Source of the DNA: Bacteroidota bacterium
Lineage (GTDB): Bacteria; Bacteroidota; Ignavibacteria; UBA10030
DNA length: 58,917 nucleotides
Direction: 5' to 3'
Assembly (NCBI GenBank): GCA_025454835.1
Contig: JALONQ010000015.1
Span: 1 to 58,917, forward strand
Shown: positions 20,437 through 28,965 of the stretch, piece by piece
Layout: each line of letters starts with the position of its first letter
Position numbering within the stretch: position 1 is the stretch's first letter
Position numbers and translations under genes: made by a program
The notes under the pieces: generated by a model
What the model saw: only the letters and a program-made list of their open reading frames with translations
Told to the model about the DNA's origin: nothing
Database searches by the model: none

Positions 20437-21126
20437 TCAGATCCCTCCCAGCGCCATCGTGGCGTCGCTGACGTTATGGAAGAAGTAGAAATAGACCGGC
20501 AGAATGGCGAAGCCGATCGGAACAATGAGCCAGAAGAGGACGCCGATCGCGTCGAGCAGTCCGCCATAGCGTTTGTTCCGCAGGCCAAGGGTCTGAAATG
20601 CGGCTTGGAATCCGTGGCGGAGATGGTAGCCGAGCAGGACGAGCGCGACCACATAGAAGGCGCTGTACCAGCCGCTCGAGAAGGCGCTTGCGACGAGCGC
20701 ATAGGCCGACGGCGGGTTCTCCGTGAACCGCAGACCGCCGACGAAGGTCTGCAGGTGCACGACGAGAAAGATGAGGACGATGCTTCCCGTAACGATCGTA
20801 TTGCGCGACGCCCAGGGCGTGGTGTCCTTTAAACGATACGTCTCGTACTTGGTCGGCCGCGCCTGACGGTTCTGCCACCAGACCAGGAGGCCGGCGCAGA
20901 TGTGGACCAGGAATCCCAACACCAGCCCGACTTCGAGCACGCGGATGGCGCCGTTCGTGCTCATGAAATGGGAATAGGCGTCGAACGCCGCTCCCCCGTC
21001 GTTCTTGAGCAACGTCAGATTGCCGACGAGATGGACGAGGAGGAACGAACAGAGGAACAACCCCGTCAGGCTCATGAAGATCTTCTTCCCGACGGAGGAT
21101 TGGACGAACGCGGTGAGTTGATTCAT
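20437..21126 (-). CDS. sdhC: succinate dehydrogenase cytochrome b subunit (B-type)
   Basis: The 229-residue protein has five hydrophobic helices and histidines suited to bind two haems b: 'LLVHLVGNL', '[11 protein letters not shown]', '[10 protein letters not shown]' and 'GYHLRHGFQ'. It anchors SdhAB and passes electrons to menaquinone, as known for the Bacillus/Wolinella-type family. First gene of the operon. The 170 bases upstream, before ftsX ends, should hold its promoter. Confidence 0.92.
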   Translation of the reverse strand: MNQLTAFVQSSVGKKIFMSLTGLFLCSFLLVHLVGNLTLLKNDGGAAFDAYSHFMSTNGAIRVLEVGLVLGFLVHICAGLLVWWQNRQARPTKYETYRLKDTTPWASRNTIVTGSIVLIFLVVHLQTFVGGLRFTENPPSAYALVASAFSSGWYSAFYVVALVLLGYHLRHGFQAAFQTLGLRNKRYGGLLDAIGVLFWLIVPIGFAILPVYFYFFHNVSDATMALGGI

Positions 21127-21297
21127 GTCGATCCCGGGTTGGACGGAATGCGTGCGAAGAACGAACGTGAAAACCTACAAAGCGATTCCGGGAAATGCAA
21201 CGAAAAGGGGATCAGCGCGGCTCAGACCGGGGATGGACCGTGATGCACCGGTGTCGTGCGAGGCCTTTGGTGCGTGCCGGAGTGATTCCGACTTCTG

Positions 21298-22176
21298 CTA
21301 CTGCGCGACGGTGTCGCTGATGAAGCGACGGATCGAGATCGCGCTGCCCAGAAGGCCGAGCAGCATGCCGGTGAGAAGGATGGCAAGATACGCGAGCGGC
21401 TCGACCTGGACGAACTCCTGCAGATGCACCGAGACCCACTGCCCAAGGTACTCGAAGGAAACGTAGATGAACCCGGCGGCAATGAGGCCACCCAAGATAC
21501 CCTGAATGATCCCTTCGAGCAGGAACGGAAAGCGGATGAACGCGCGCGTCGCGCCGATGAGCTTCATGGTGCGGATGATCTGGCGTTTGGCGTAGATCGC
21601 CAGGCGTATCGTGTTGGCGACGAGGAACATCGACGCGATGAGGATACACAATCCCACCCCCACCCCGATGCCCAGAAAGGTCGTCACCCGCTCGTCGAGC
21701 ATCTCCAGCAGGTCCTTGCGGTACTTCACCTCTTCCACCCCGCTGATCGCTTCCAGCTGTTCGGCGACGGAAGCGGCCCCGTCAGAGTTCCGGAACGGCG
21801 GCAGCAGCGTGATGCGAAATGAGGCCGGGAGCGGATTGAACTTCAGGACCCGCCGGATGTCCTCCCCGAACTCCTGCTTGAAGATCTCCGCCGCTTCGTC
21901 TTTCGACACGAACCGGACCGACTCAACGCCGTCGACGGTCTCCAGCGCCGCTTCGATCGCCGGCACTCCCTCTTCGTTCACCCGCTCCAGCAGGAACGCC
22001 TCCATCTCCACCCGAGTACGAAGCGAATCGACGATGCTGCGGGCATTCAGAAAGATGATGGCAAACGAGCTGAGCAAGAGAAGCGCGATCGTGATCGTAA
22101 AGATCGCCGCCGACATCGACAGCTTTGCCCGGTTGAACCCGGAAAACCCTTCGCGAATGAGGTAGCCTAGTGCCAT
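21298..22176 (-). CDS. ftsX: cell division protein FtsX, ABC-type permease
   Basis: The ATG at 22176 (MALGYLIREGFSGF) fits FtsX N-termini. The 292-residue protein has one N-terminal membrane helix, a periplasmic loop of about 110 residues ('VESVRFVSKDEAAEIFKQEF' is the typical FtsX extracellular domain) and three C-terminal helices. With FtsE it regulates septal peptidoglycan hydrolases. ftsE is not adjacent. It begins 7 bases after the prephenate dehydratase stop. Confidence 0.93.
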   Translation of the reverse strand: MALGYLIREGFSGFNRAKLSMSAAIFTITIALLLLSSFAIIFLNARSIVDSLRTRVEMEAFLLERVNEEGVPAIEAALETVDGVESVRFVSKDEAAEIFKQEFGEDIRRVLKFNPLPASFRITLLPPFRNSDGAASVAEQLEAISGVEEVKYRKDLLEMLDERVTTFLGIGVGVGLCILIASMFLVANTIRLAIYAKRQIIRTMKLIGATRAFIRFPFLLEGIIQGILGGLIAAGFIYVSFEYLGQWVSVHLQEFVQVEPLAYLAILLTGMLLGLLGSAISIRRFISDTVAQ

Positions 22177-22183
22177 GGTCGTC

Positions 22184-23053
22184 TTATCGGTGCGTGCGTC
22201 CGCGGACGAACGAGCCCACAACGCGCATCAAGATACTCACCTTTCGTGCGGCTTCCAACGCCCGTGCCACCGGCGGGTCGCCAGGCCTCCCATCGATGTC
22301 CAGGTGGAACAGGTACTCCCATGGACGCCCCGTCCGGGGACGTGCCGTGATCGACCGCAGGTTCACGCCGGCCTCGGCAAACGCACCGAGCAATCGATGG
22401 AGCGAGCCGGCCCGATGTTGCAACGAGGCGACCAGCATCGTCGTCGACGCGCGGCGACGGGACACCGGAGGACTCTTCCGACCGCGACGGATCACCAGAA
22501 AGCGTGTGTAGTTCTCCGGATTGTCCTCGATCCCCTCCCGCAGGACGCGCAGACCGTACGGTCTCGCCGCCTGTCGGCCCGCCACGCAGCCGAGCGACGG
22601 ATCGTGATACTCCTGCACAAGTCGCGCCGCCGCCGCGGTATCATTGACCGGCTGCAGTTGGAGGCGGCCCCGCGACAGCAAGAACCTTCCGCATTGCCCG
22701 AGGGCCTGCGGCTGAGAAGCGACCGTACGGATCGATCGCTCGGTGGCGCCTGGAAGGCCGAGCAGGCACAGTCGGATGCGGAGCGTCACTTCACCCACGG
22801 GAACGATCCCGCCGGAGAGCAACAGGTCTCGGGTCTCATGGATCGGCCCGAAGACGGCGTTCTCGACCGGCACAACGCCGGCCCGCGCTCGGCCCCGGCG
22901 AACGGCCTCGAACACCGAGGCAAAGCTGGCGCACGGCAGCGTTGCGGCCTTCTTGCCAAAGACCTTGCGGACCGCCAACTCGCTGAAAGCCCCAGGCTCA
23001 CCCTGATAGGCGACAGCCAGATGCCATCGCACGTGTCGATACCCGCGCATCAT
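22184..23053 (-). CDS. pheA: prephenate dehydratase with ACT domain
   Basis: The 289-residue enzyme converts prephenate to phenylpyruvate in phenylalanine synthesis. The catalytic domain shows 'AYQGEPGAFSE', 'VVPVENAVFGPI' and the active-site Thr-Arg-Phe in 'NYTRFLVI'. The C-terminal ACT domain (from 'LQHRAGSLHRLLGAF') binds phenylalanine; the usual ESRP motif is replaced by 'TARP'. There is no chorismate mutase domain, so it is the monofunctional bacterial type. Either of the first two Met residues could be the start. Confidence 0.93.
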   Translation of the reverse strand: MMRGYRHVRWHLAVAYQGEPGAFSELAVRKVFGKKAATLPCASFASVFEAVRRGRARAGVVPVENAVFGPIHETRDLLLSGGIVPVGEVTLRIRLCLLGLPGATERSIRTVASQPQALGQCGRFLLSRGRLQLQPVNDTAAAARLVQEYHDPSLGCVAGRQAARPYGLRVLREGIEDNPENYTRFLVIRRGRKSPPVSRRRASTTMLVASLQHRAGSLHRLLGAFAEAGVNLRSITARPRTGRPWEYLFHLDIDGRPGDPPVARALEAARKVSILMRVVGSFVRGRTHR

Positions 23054-23142
23054 GCCTCATCCGATCGCACCGCATCGACGGTATTCATCGATTCCCTTTC
23101 GGGCTACTTTCCACTTCCTACTTCATACTTCATACTTCTTAC

Positions 23143-23691
23143 TTAGAATTGTGAATCATCCCGCCACCGCTGGATCATCCAAGCGTCCGTCGGAGCGCGA
23201 CGCGTAAAGGTCAGCGTCGAATAGCCGTCGGCGCGCACGATATCACCCGGATTGAACGTGACCGTCAGCGTGAAATTGCGACTGACCGTGGCCAGCGTGT
23301 TGCTCGAATCGATGCTCAATGAGAGCATGTTGTTCCACACGAGGTCGAGACGCTGGGCGTTCTGGAACAAAGCTGCGGTGACCCGGAGTTCTTCGTCTCG
23401 GCCCCAGGTGACATCGACGCCCCGCTCGTAATCACGGAACGTGAACAGAAAATCGCCGCCGATCGCCTGACCGTAGATGGTCGTGTCGCGAAAGGTGTAC
23501 GCATAGCGCACATTCTGGAACACCCCCTCGACCGTGGTCTGATCCCCCAACAGCGAACTGGTGCCTCCGACGGAGAGGTCCAGACCCGGCGCGAACGGAT
23601 TGCACGCCGAGAGTGTCAGCGCCACAGCGACCACGGAAAGAACTCTGACCTTCCACCGCAGGTTGACGCGTGCGGTCCCGGGGAGTCTCAT
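23143..23691 (-). CDS. uncharacterised lipoprotein B
   Basis: The ATG at 23691 gives a lipoprotein signal (VRVLSVVAVALTLSAC). The 182-residue protein has a mature part of about 150 residues with alternating strands, ending in 'DAWMIQRWRDDS'. That ending and the spacing of aromatic residues resemble the neighbour at 23789-24442 ('[10 protein letters not shown]'), suggesting a shared NTF2-like fold. Function unknown. A dispersed repeat lies just upstream. Confidence 0.65.
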   Translation of the reverse strand: MRLPGTARVNLRWKVRVLSVVAVALTLSACNPFAPGLDLSVGGTSSLLGDQTTVEGVFQNVRYAYTFRDTTIYGQAIGGDFLFTFRDYERGVDVTWGRDEELRVTAALFQNAQRLDLVWNNMLSLSIDSSNTLATVSRNFTLTVTFNPGDIVRADGYSTLTFTRRAPTDAWMIQRWRDDSQF

Positions 23692-23735
23692 GGCATCGAG
23701 AACAGAATGACAACGAGCATCAAGCACGTCATTGC

Positions 23736-23771
23736 CTATTCTCTGTGGTCTCTGTGTTCTTTGTGGCCATG
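23736..23771. repeat. half-copy of the CACAGAGA/CACAAAG repeat
   Basis: The sequence TATTCTCTGTGGTCTCTG... to TTCTTTGTGGCCA matches the right arm of the repeat at 5721-5796. It sits between the two lipoprotein genes. Confidence 0.65.
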
Positions 23772-23788
23772 CTTCGTTTCTCGACCGG

Positions 23789-24442
23789 TCATTGTGATAG
23801 TCCGCCTTTGACGTCGCTCCACGTGGGCTGCGACGACGAAAGCGCCACATCCTGCCAACGACGGATGCTCCAGAGCCCCGTCCGCCGGTCGAGCACCAGC
23901 GTCAGGTATGATCGGCCCACGACCCGTTGCGCCAACCCCGCCTGACCGTGCGGCACGGAGAGATCGTACGGAACGTCGTAGGCGACCGAATCAGGTTGGA
24001 CTCCCTGCGCCACCGGGCTTGAGAACTGGACGTTCATTGTGGAACCCGACGGAAGGCGGGACCTGGCATTCAGAAACCACGCCTCTTCGCTCGACCGGTC
24101 CCAGCCAGCAAAGACGCTGTAGATCCCGGCTGCAGCCGGCGTGGGGATGAACTGGAAGGACCCGCCCGTTCCGGTATCAGAAAGGCAGCGAAGGTAGTTG
24201 ACGCTGTTCAGTTCGCGCAGGGCGGCGGCCATGTTCTCGAGGACCATGGCGGGCTCGGTCGGCGGCGTGTACGTGGACCGAACGGAGATGGGCTCCTCTG
24301 GATCGCGTGGTTCGAAGAGCCCGCAGCCGGACGACACGGCAAGCAGGATGCAGGCACAAGCATACGATCGACAGACACGCGCGATCCGCACGCCGTTTGG
24401 AGTGTTCGGCAGTTTGGAGGGTTTGGAATGCTTCAGGGTCAC
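23789..24442 (-). CDS. uncharacterised lipoprotein A
   Basis: The longest reading starts at a GTG overlapping the recR stop by 4 bases (GTGA). An alternative GTG at 24391 ('[17 protein letters not shown]') gives a tighter lipoprotein signal ending 'LAVSSGC' and avoids a low-complexity stretch. Mature features include '[24 protein letters not shown]' and a terminal '[10 protein letters not shown]'. This looks NTF2-like and related to the next gene. Likely co-transcribed with recR. Function unknown. Confidence 0.65.
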   Translation of the reverse strand: MTLKHSKPSKLPNTPNGVRIARVCRSYACACILLAVSSGCGLFEPRDPEEPISVRSTYTPPTEPAMVLENMAAALRELNSVNYLRCLSDTGTGGSFQFIPTPAAAGIYSVFAGWDRSSEEAWFLNARSRLPSGSTMNVQFSSPVAQGVQPDSVAYDVPYDLSVPHGQAGLAQRVVGRSYLTLVLDRRTGLWSIRRWQDVALSSSQPTWSDVKGGLSQ

Positions 24443-25038
24443 ACCGCCACGCGTCCTTCGAGCGCCCGCGAAAGGGTCGCCTCGTCGGCGAACTCCAGGT
24501 CCGACCCGACGGGAAGGCCGCGGGCGATACGCGTCACACGCATACCGAGGGGCTTGATGAGGCGCGACACATACAGGGTCGTCGCCTCTCCCTCCACGTT
24601 CGGATTCATCGCCAGGATCACCTCGTCGACGCCCCCGGCGCCGATCCGTTCGAGCAGTTCCTTGATCCGAAGATCGTCGGGACCGATCCCGTCGAGCGGA
24701 GACAGCGCGCCGCCGAGTACATGATAGAGGCCCCGGAACTCGTTGGTCTTTTCGACGGCGAGGACGTCGTTAGGCTCCTGGACGACGCAGATCAGCGTTC
24801 GGTCACGCTTGGAACTGGAGCAGATCGCGCAGGGGTCGGTCTCGGTGATGTTCGAACAAATGCTGCAGTAGCGCACCTTCTCCTTGACGGCGATGAGGGC
24901 CGCCGCCAACGCGTCCACCGACGGACGGTCCATTTTCAGGACAAAGAGCGCCAGCCGGTGCGCGGTCTTCTTCCCGATCCCGGGAAGTTGGGAGAAGTGT
25001 TCCGCGAGTTGTTCGACAGATTCGGCTGTGTAGAACAT
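24439..25038 (-). CDS. recR: recombination mediator RecR
   Basis: The 199-residue protein, starting at ATG 25038 ([20 protein letters not shown]), is normal length for RecR. It has the helix-hairpin-helix '[13 protein letters not shown]', a C4 zinc finger ('[16 protein letters not shown]') and a Toprim domain ('[14 protein letters not shown]', '[12 protein letters not shown]'). With RecF/RecO it loads RecA on SSB-coated gaps. It follows ybaB, the classical pairing. Confidence 0.96.
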   Translation of the reverse strand: MFYTAESVEQLAEHFSQLPGIGKKTAHRLALFVLKMDRPSVDALAAALIAVKEKVRYCSICSNITETDPCAICSSSKRDRTLICVVQEPNDVLAVEKTNEFRGLYHVLGGALSPLDGIGPDDLRIKELLERIGAGGVDEVILAMNPNVEGEATTLYVSRLIKPLGMRVTRIARGLPVGSDLEFADEATLSRALEGRVAV

Positions 25039-25276
25039 CGGGGGAAATCCAAAATGGGAAATTCGAAATGCGAAACAAATCCGAAGCGCGAATCTGATAG
25101 GCACCAATGCTCGGACACTCTCTGTGGATCTCTTTGAAACGCTCCTAGATCCCCCACTGAGCCGGGACAACAACATCCATCACCTACTTCATCTTCGTGG
25201 AACTTCGTGTGCCGGGCTCAAAGTGAAATAGATATCGCTTCGCGATACGTCGAGGGCCTCCGGCTGTGTCCCGCTT
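25039..25276. other. spacer between ybaB and recR with low-complexity sequence
   Basis: 238 bases with no gene. AAATCC/GAAATTCGAAATGCGAA-type degenerate units occur at about 25045-25095. The separation is unusual because ybaB and recR often nearly touch. Confidence 0.5.
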
Positions 25277-25606
25277 CTAAAACCCGGGGAGGCCAGGGAC
25301 CACTCCGCCCGTCACCTTCTTCATCTCTTCCTCCGCCAGGGCTGCGGCCTTCCCGAGGGCCTGATTGGTCGCCGTGAGCACCATATCCTCGAGCAGGTCT
25401 TTTTCGGCCGGGTTCACCACCTCGGCGTTGATCTCGACCTTGAGGACCTGCTGTTTGCCGCTCACCGTCACTTTCACCATCCCGCCGCCGGCGTCCCCCA
25501 TCACGGTCCGATTTGCCAGCTCTTCCTGCACGCGGGCCATCGCCTCCTGCATCTTCTGCATCTGCTTCATCATCTGCTGCATATTCGGCATGCCGCCTTT
25601 GAACAT
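25277..25606 (-). CDS. ybaB: YbaB/EbfC nucleoid-associated protein
   Basis: The 109-residue protein has the Met/Gln-rich N-terminal helix of the family ('MQQMMKQMQKMQEAMARVQEEL'-like), followed by 'VKVTVSGKQQVLKVEINAEVV' strands. YbaB dimers bind DNA as tweezers and are almost always linked to recR, as here. Confidence 0.94.
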   Translation of the reverse strand: MFKGGMPNMQQMMKQMQKMQEAMARVQEELANRTVMGDAGGGMVKVTVSGKQQVLKVEINAEVVNPAEKDLLEDMVLTATNQALGKAAALAEEEMKKVTGGVVPGLPGF

Positions 25607-25673
25607 GGTATCCTCGAGCGTCGTCTGTCGTGGGTAGCAAAGGCAATATATCCCGATTTGCCGGGGGATTCAA

Positions 25674-26912
25674 TCAACGCTGGGGGAGGTTCCGGACGAC
25701 TTCGACCACGCGATCCACTTCATCGGCTGTATTATAGAGGACCACCCCAACGCGCGTGACCCCGCCGCGGGGCTCCAGTCCGAGCACCTCGATGGCGCGG
25801 ACGGCGTAGAAGTGTCCGTCCCACGCAAAGAGACCTTCATCAGACAAGGCGGTACAGACGTCCTCAGGCCTCCATCCGTTCACGGTGAACGAGACCGTGG
25901 GCGCGCGCTGCGCGTGATCGAACGGCGGACCGATCACGGTCACGCCCGATATCGACCGAAGACCCTCATACAGACGGGTCGCCACCTCGCGCTCCTGCGA
26001 GCCGATGTTCTGGAGTGCGTCGGCGAGGCGGCTGCGCAGCCCCTCGCCGCGACCGAACGACGCCACGAATTCGACGGCGGCCTTGACGCCGGCGATCGCC
26101 GCGTGATTCAGGGTGCCCGTCTCGATACGATACGGGGCTCGCTGATCGACCGTCCGCAAGCGGTCGGGCTCAAGCGATCCCAGCAAGCCCGGGCGGGCGT
26201 ACAGGACCCCGACATGCGGACCATAGAACTTGTACGCCGAGCAGAGCAGAAAGTCGGCGTCGAGCGTCTCCACGTCGACGCTGAAGTGGGGAGCATAGTG
26301 AACGGCGTCGAGGACGAGCCACGCCCCGACCTCTTTTGTGACGGCGCGCGCCAGCGCGACGTTGTTCACCGTACCCAGGGCGTTCGATGCCATCCCCATT
26401 GCCAGCACCTTCGTCCGGGAATTCACCGAAGTCCGAAGACTCTCCTCGTCCAACCGCCCGTCGAGACGCAACGCGACCTCGCGCACCACGATGCCATGCT
26501 CCTGGAGCGTCAGCCACGGTCCGCGATTGGCCTCATGGTCAAGTTGCGTGATGACCACCTCGTCGCCCGCACGCAACCGTCGCCGGATCGCGTGGCTGAG
26601 GGCGAAATTGAGCGTGGTCATGTTCGCCCCGAACGAGATGAACTCGGGTCCCGCGGCCCCGAGGAAGGTCGACACGACCGCGCGGGTCTCGCTCAACAGT
26701 TCGTCCGTCTCGCGTGTCGTGATGAACATCCCGTGCGTGTTGGCGTTTGAACGGCGGTAGTAGCCGCCGATCGCCTCGATAACGGAACGGGGGACCTGCG
26801 TTCCTGCCGGACCGTCAAGGAAGGCGACGGGCCGGCCGTTCTGCCGGCGGTCCAGTGAGGGAAACTCCTGGCGGGCCTGGCCGAGGCTTCGGCGAGGGAT
26901 CTCAAGAGGCAT
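25674..26912 (-). CDS. class V aminotransferase, cysteine desulfurase-like
   Basis: The 412-residue PLP enzyme has the layout of cysteine desulfurase-like proteins: 'FLDGPAGTQVP' near the start, 'TQLDHEANRGPW', the cofactor Asp in 'LVLDAVHYAPH' and the Schiff-base Lys in 'CSAYKFYGPHVG'. It resembles the SufS-like 'VC1184' group more than IscS/SufS, because no catalytic Cys loop is evident. Reaction unknown; it may act on an amino acid outside Fe-S assembly. It is 67 bases upstream of ybaB and may share its transcript. Confidence 0.85.
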   Translation of the reverse strand: MPLEIPRRSLGQARQEFPSLDRRQNGRPVAFLDGPAGTQVPRSVIEAIGGYYRRSNANTHGMFITTRETDELLSETRAVVSTFLGAAGPEFISFGANMTTLNFALSHAIRRRLRAGDEVVITQLDHEANRGPWLTLQEHGIVVREVALRLDGRLDEESLRTSVNSRTKVLAMGMASNALGTVNNVALARAVTKEVGAWLVLDAVHYAPHFSVDVETLDADFLLCSAYKFYGPHVGVLYARPGLLGSLEPDRLRTVDQRAPYRIETGTLNHAAIAGVKAAVEFVASFGRGEGLRSRLADALQNIGSQEREVATRLYEGLRSISGVTVIGPPFDHAQRAPTVSFTVNGWRPEDVCTALSDEGLFAWDGHFYAVRAIEVLGLEPRGGVTRVGVVLYNTADEVDRVVEVVRNLPQR

Positions 26913-27249
26913 GATCTCGACTCCTGTCGGAATGGTCGACCAATGTTGCTAGGGAAGCCCTGAAACGCAACGGATCGGGGGTAGGAATTTTCCTAGCCGG
27001 GTCTTTGGCTCGTATGATCTCCGCCCAGCGCCGGAAACGAGGAGCAGACCTTCCCGATGGCACGATCCGCCGCCGGATGACAGAACTGCTGAATCACGGT
27101 AGGACAATTCGCAGGAATGGTTCCGGACACCGCCGATACAGTACGGCCGGAGTGTATCGTAGCTTGGTGTTGCATGATCGAGCACCGGAACCCTTCGTTC
27201 CACGACAAAGAATCGCTTTCCCATCTCCTACAACCAATAAAGGACCAAC
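26913..27249. other. divergent promoter region
   Basis: 337 bases between divergent genes, without a gene. It holds a palindrome TAGGAA-TT-TTCCTA at 26982-26995, a good operator candidate. A lone TGGCACG at 27058-27064 lacks a -12 partner at the right spacing. Confidence 0.5.
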
Positions 27250-28443
27250 GTGAAACACTTCGTTCTTTTTCTGGGCCTGCTGCTGGTAGCTCTGTCGCAG
27301 CCTCTTGCGGCCCAATCACCGCTGAGCGAGACCAGCATTTACGGTTACTTCCAGGGCGTCTACCTGGACTCGCGGCCGACGATGTTCGTCAAGAACAATA
27401 CCTTCGCCGTCCAGCAACTGGACCTCTTCTTCAACACCAACCTCGGGTCTGGTTTCAGCAGCTTCATCTCCCTGGAGCTCTCCAATTCGTACTCTTCAGA
27501 GCGCCAGTGGGGAAACTTCAATCTCGAGGAGGCTTGGGTGCGGTATTCGTATTCGCCCCTGTTCAATGTCAAATTCGGCCAGCTCGTTCCGCAATTCGGC
27601 AACCTCAACGAGATCAAGAACCGCACGCCGCTCCTTCCGTACATCCAGCGGCCGATGGTCTTCGAGTCTTCCTACAATTCGATCCTCGATTTCTCGGCCT
27701 ACTACCCGGCTCTGGCGAACCTGCAGATCTACGGCTCTGTGAACCTTGGCGACATCAAGGGTGACTATGCTTTGTTTGTCGGCAACAGCGACCCGAAGTT
27801 CATCGCCACCAACAAGCTTGACAACGGCGCGACGGGATGGGACACGACCCAGTTCAAGATGTTCGGCGGCCGAGTCGGCGCCCGGGCTTTCGGCGCAAAG
27901 GCGGGCGTGACCGCGACCTTTGACCGATTTCGCGGATTCTTCGAACAAGGAGGCTATGGCTTCATTCCGGTTGATACGTGGGTGGGCAACATTCCGCGCC
28001 GTCGGCTGGGAGTTGACCTGTCGTACACAGGGTATGGCTTCTTCTTCGAAAGCGAGGCGATCTTCGTGCAACATGACCTGACCCCCGAGGCGAAGGTCTT
28101 CCTGAATGCGATCTCCCAGCCGGTGACGATCCCGATCGGACCGGGCGCCACCATGACGATGGAATCGCCTTTCGGCAATTCGCTCGACAAGAGCTTTATG
28201 TATGCCAACCTCGGCTATGACATCACCGAGCGGATCTTTGCGTACATCGGATGGAGCAACACGAAGGACAAGTATGACAAGGTCTTCAAAGATATGGTCA
28301 TCACGACCGTCGGCGCCGGCTTCCGCCCCGTCGAGTCTGTCGTTCTCAAGGCCCAGTATGCCAAGTTGGACGTCGGCATGGTCCCATTCCAAGGCCAGTA
28401 CACGCACAACGTGTACTATCTTGCCGCCAGCGTCAGCTTCTAA
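27250..28443 (+). CDS. outer-membrane beta-barrel porin-like protein
   Basis: The 397-residue protein has a signal peptide (MKHFVLFLGLLLVALSQPLAAQ). Amphipathic strands with aromatic girdles fill the rest ('SIYGYFQGVYLDSR', 'VRYSYSPLFNVKFGQLVPQFG', 'KSFMYANLGYDITERIFAYIGW') and it ends in a C-terminal Phe (AASVSF), typical of barrel proteins recognised by BamA. It is probably a 16-strand-type porin. Directly followed (19 bases) by a PstS-like binding protein, suggesting uptake or sensing of an anion such as phosphate. Specificity is inference. Confidence 0.8.
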   Translation: MKHFVLFLGLLLVALSQPLAAQSPLSETSIYGYFQGVYLDSRPTMFVKNNTFAVQQLDLFFNTNLGSGFSSFISLELSNSYSSERQWGNFNLEEAWVRYSYSPLFNVKFGQLVPQFGNLNEIKNRTPLLPYIQRPMVFESSYNSILDFSAYYPALANLQIYGSVNLGDIKGDYALFVGNSDPKFIATNKLDNGATGWDTTQFKMFGGRVGARAFGAKAGVTATFDRFRGFFEQGGYGFIPVDTWVGNIPRRRLGVDLSYTGYGFFFESEAIFVQHDLTPEAKVFLNAISQPVTIPIGPGATMTMESPFGNSLDKSFMYANLGYDITERIFAYIGWSNTKDKYDKVFKDMVITTVGAGFRPVESVVLKAQYAKLDVGMVPFQGQYTHNVYYLAASVSF

Positions 28444-28462
28444 CCCGAACCGGAGACCCATC

Positions 28463-28879
28463 ATGAAGACCATTGCAGCCATCCTCGTGATGCTGGCCCT
28501 GTCCTCGGGTCTGACCCGCGCGCAGGTCGCCGTCATCGCTCATCCGTCCGTCGAAGAGCCGTCCATCAGCCGGTCCACCGTCGCGGACATCTATACACTC
28601 ACGACCACGATGTGGTCCGACCGTGCCGCGGTCGTCGTCGTGGACATCCGTTCAGACCTGCCCACCAAGAAGCGCTTCTACAGCGAGATCGGCAAGACTC
28701 CCGCCGATCTTCGAAAGGTGTGGATGCGGACGGTGCTGTCCGGCGATGCGAAAGCCCCTGAGATGGTCGAGTCTGAGGACGAGGTCATCCAGAAGGTCGC
28801 TGCGACCCGCGGAGCCATTGGCTACGTGTCGGCGTCGAAGGTGACCGGCAGCGTCAAGGTGCTGGCGCGTTTCGAGTGA
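28463..28879 (+). CDS. small PstS-like periplasmic binding protein
   Basis: The 138-residue protein has a signal peptide (MKTIAAILVMLALSSGLTRAQ) and the compact PBP-like fold of phosphate-ABC-type small binding proteins: 'ISRSTVADIYTLTTTMWSDRA', 'RSDLPTKKRFYSEI' and 'AATRGAIGYVSASKV'. The last is the typical 'GaIGYv' anion-loop neighbourhood. No ABC permease is present, so it probably works in sensing or as a porin partner. Operon with the upstream porin; terminator follows. Confidence 0.8.
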   Translation: MKTIAAILVMLALSSGLTRAQVAVIAHPSVEEPSISRSTVADIYTLTTTMWSDRAAVVVVDIRSDLPTKKRFYSEIGKTPADLRKVWMRTVLSGDAKAPEMVESEDEVIQKVAATRGAIGYVSASKVTGSVKVLARFE

Positions 28880-28899
28880 CCTGACGTCCGACAGTACAT

Positions 28900-28936
28900 G
28901 CGAAGGCCCGCCTCCTGTAAGGGAGCGCGGGCCTTC
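28900..28936 (+). terminator. bidirectional terminator between convergent operons
   Basis: CGAAGGCCCGC and GCGGGCCTTCG pair perfectly (11 bp) around a 15-base loop. It lies 21 bases after the PstS-like gene and also 30 bases past the kinase stop on the opposite strand. Confidence 0.85.
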
Positions 28937-28965
28937 GTCGTTCCGTGCCGATCGCCGTGGAGCCC

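Noticed and set aside
17996-20488. Long plus-strand frame opposite sdhA and sdhB
   Set aside because: sdhA and sdhB motifs are complete on the minus strand, so this is a composition artefact.
25674-26912. Assignment of the aminotransferase as SufS or IscS
   Set aside because: No catalytic Cys loop was found and no suf or isc genes are adjacent, so only a cysteine desulfurase-like label is justified.
27058-27064. Second sigma-54 promoter (TGGCACG) before the porin at 27250
   Set aside because: No GC dinucleotide stands at the required 10-base spacing and the -12 bases do not match.
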